37,310 nt of DNA from Candidatus Sulfopaludibacter sp. SbA3 (lineage in GTDB: Bacteria > Acidobacteriota > Terriglobia > Bryobacterales > Bryobacteraceae): the NCBI GenBank assembly GCA_945893365.1, contig CAMDED010000070.1, positions 1 through 37,310 of the forward strand, given 5' to 3'. The notes below the pieces were generated by a model that worked only from the letters and a program-made list of their open reading frames with translations, was not told where the DNA came from and searched no databases. Positions within the stretch are counted from its first letter, which is position 1. Each line of letters begins with the position of its first letter. Shown here piece by piece: positions 37,172 through 37,310 of the stretch. Both the position numbers and the translations under genes were made by a program.

Positions 37172-37310
37172 ATGCAAGCATGGTTCCAGGTTTTCGTGCT
37201 CAAGCCAGTGGTGACGTGGCTGTCTTTGCAGTTGAAAGTGGCAACGATCCCGTTTAAGAGAGTGCCTTGTATGCACAACCTGGGCCGCCGCGCTCGGCAA
37301 TTTCAAGTCG
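37172..37310 (+). CDS. Possible start of a gene running off the right edge
   Basis: From the ATG at 37172 a frame stays open for 46 codons to the window end; an in-frame stop lies 9 bases upstream (37163-37165). The residues MQAWFQVFVLKPVVTWLSLQ look like an N-terminal hydrophobic helix, followed by a basic segment (GRRARQF). No clear ribosome site is at good distance; GGAG lies about 15 bases before. It could be a membrane or signal-anchored protein or chance. Not recognised. Confidence 0.25.
   Translation, partial: MQAWFQVFVLKPVVTWLSLQLKVATIPFKRVPCMHNLGRRARQFQV

Overview
The window looks like a chromosomal segment of a soil Acidobacteriota bacterium, most likely of the Solibacter/Bryobacter type. 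This is inferred from gene content: a carboxypeptidase-regulatory-like TonB receptor of the Oar kind, two DUF1549/DUF1553 plus DUF1501 gene pairs, secreted PQQ dehydrogenases with c-type cytochromes, and high GC throughout except one short island. No rRNA, tRNA, CRISPR array or intact transposon was seen.

Layout. Bases 1-276 are unassigned and abut a sulfatase that has lost its N-terminal third. From 1244 to 5803 on the minus strand lie secreted oxidative enzymes: a sugar dehydrogenase-like beta-propeller fused to a diheme cytochrome module, then a PQQ alcohol dehydrogenase translationally coupled to a diheme cytochrome c. From 5873 to 12955 on the plus strand are two tandem pairs of planctomycete-type DUF1549/DUF1553 cytochrome proteins and Tat-exported DUF1501 proteins. 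Then come a methyltransferase divergent from an AraC regulator (13021-14959), a 1072-residue TonB-dependent receptor (15138-18356), a DUF5671 membrane protein, and an orphan SoxC/SoxD-like sulfite dehydrogenase pair (19659-21405). A lower-GC, frameshifted DUF3800 gene follows (21496-22246), then a secreted zinc metallopeptidase and a thioredoxin-like protein.

The last third is a complete bidirectional, NAD-linked [NiFe]-hydrogenase locus of group 3d, all on the minus strand. Its transcription order is hoxE-hoxF-hoxU-hoxY-hoxH, maturation protease, hypA-hypF-hypC-hypD-hypE (34439 down to 24188). Nearly all genes overlap by 1-19 bases. The single real gap, between hoxH and the protease, holds a 79-base imperfect palindrome. 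HoxEFU form the NAD(H) diaphorase and electron wire, HoxYH the hydrogenase. HypFCDE build the Fe(CN)2CO centre, HypA should help deliver nickel, and the protease trims HoxH. Upstream on the same strand are a Fur-family regulator and an FHA-GAF-SpoIIE phosphatase joined TAAATG, which are candidate regulators.

The most notable observation is the nickel-delivery step. HypA is only 84 residues, has no cysteine, and lacks the whole zinc-ribbon hairpin while keeping the Met-His-Glu nickel site and the C-terminal strand. The usual partner GTPase hypB is absent from this otherwise complete operon. Together these suggest a modified or streamlined nickel-insertion route.
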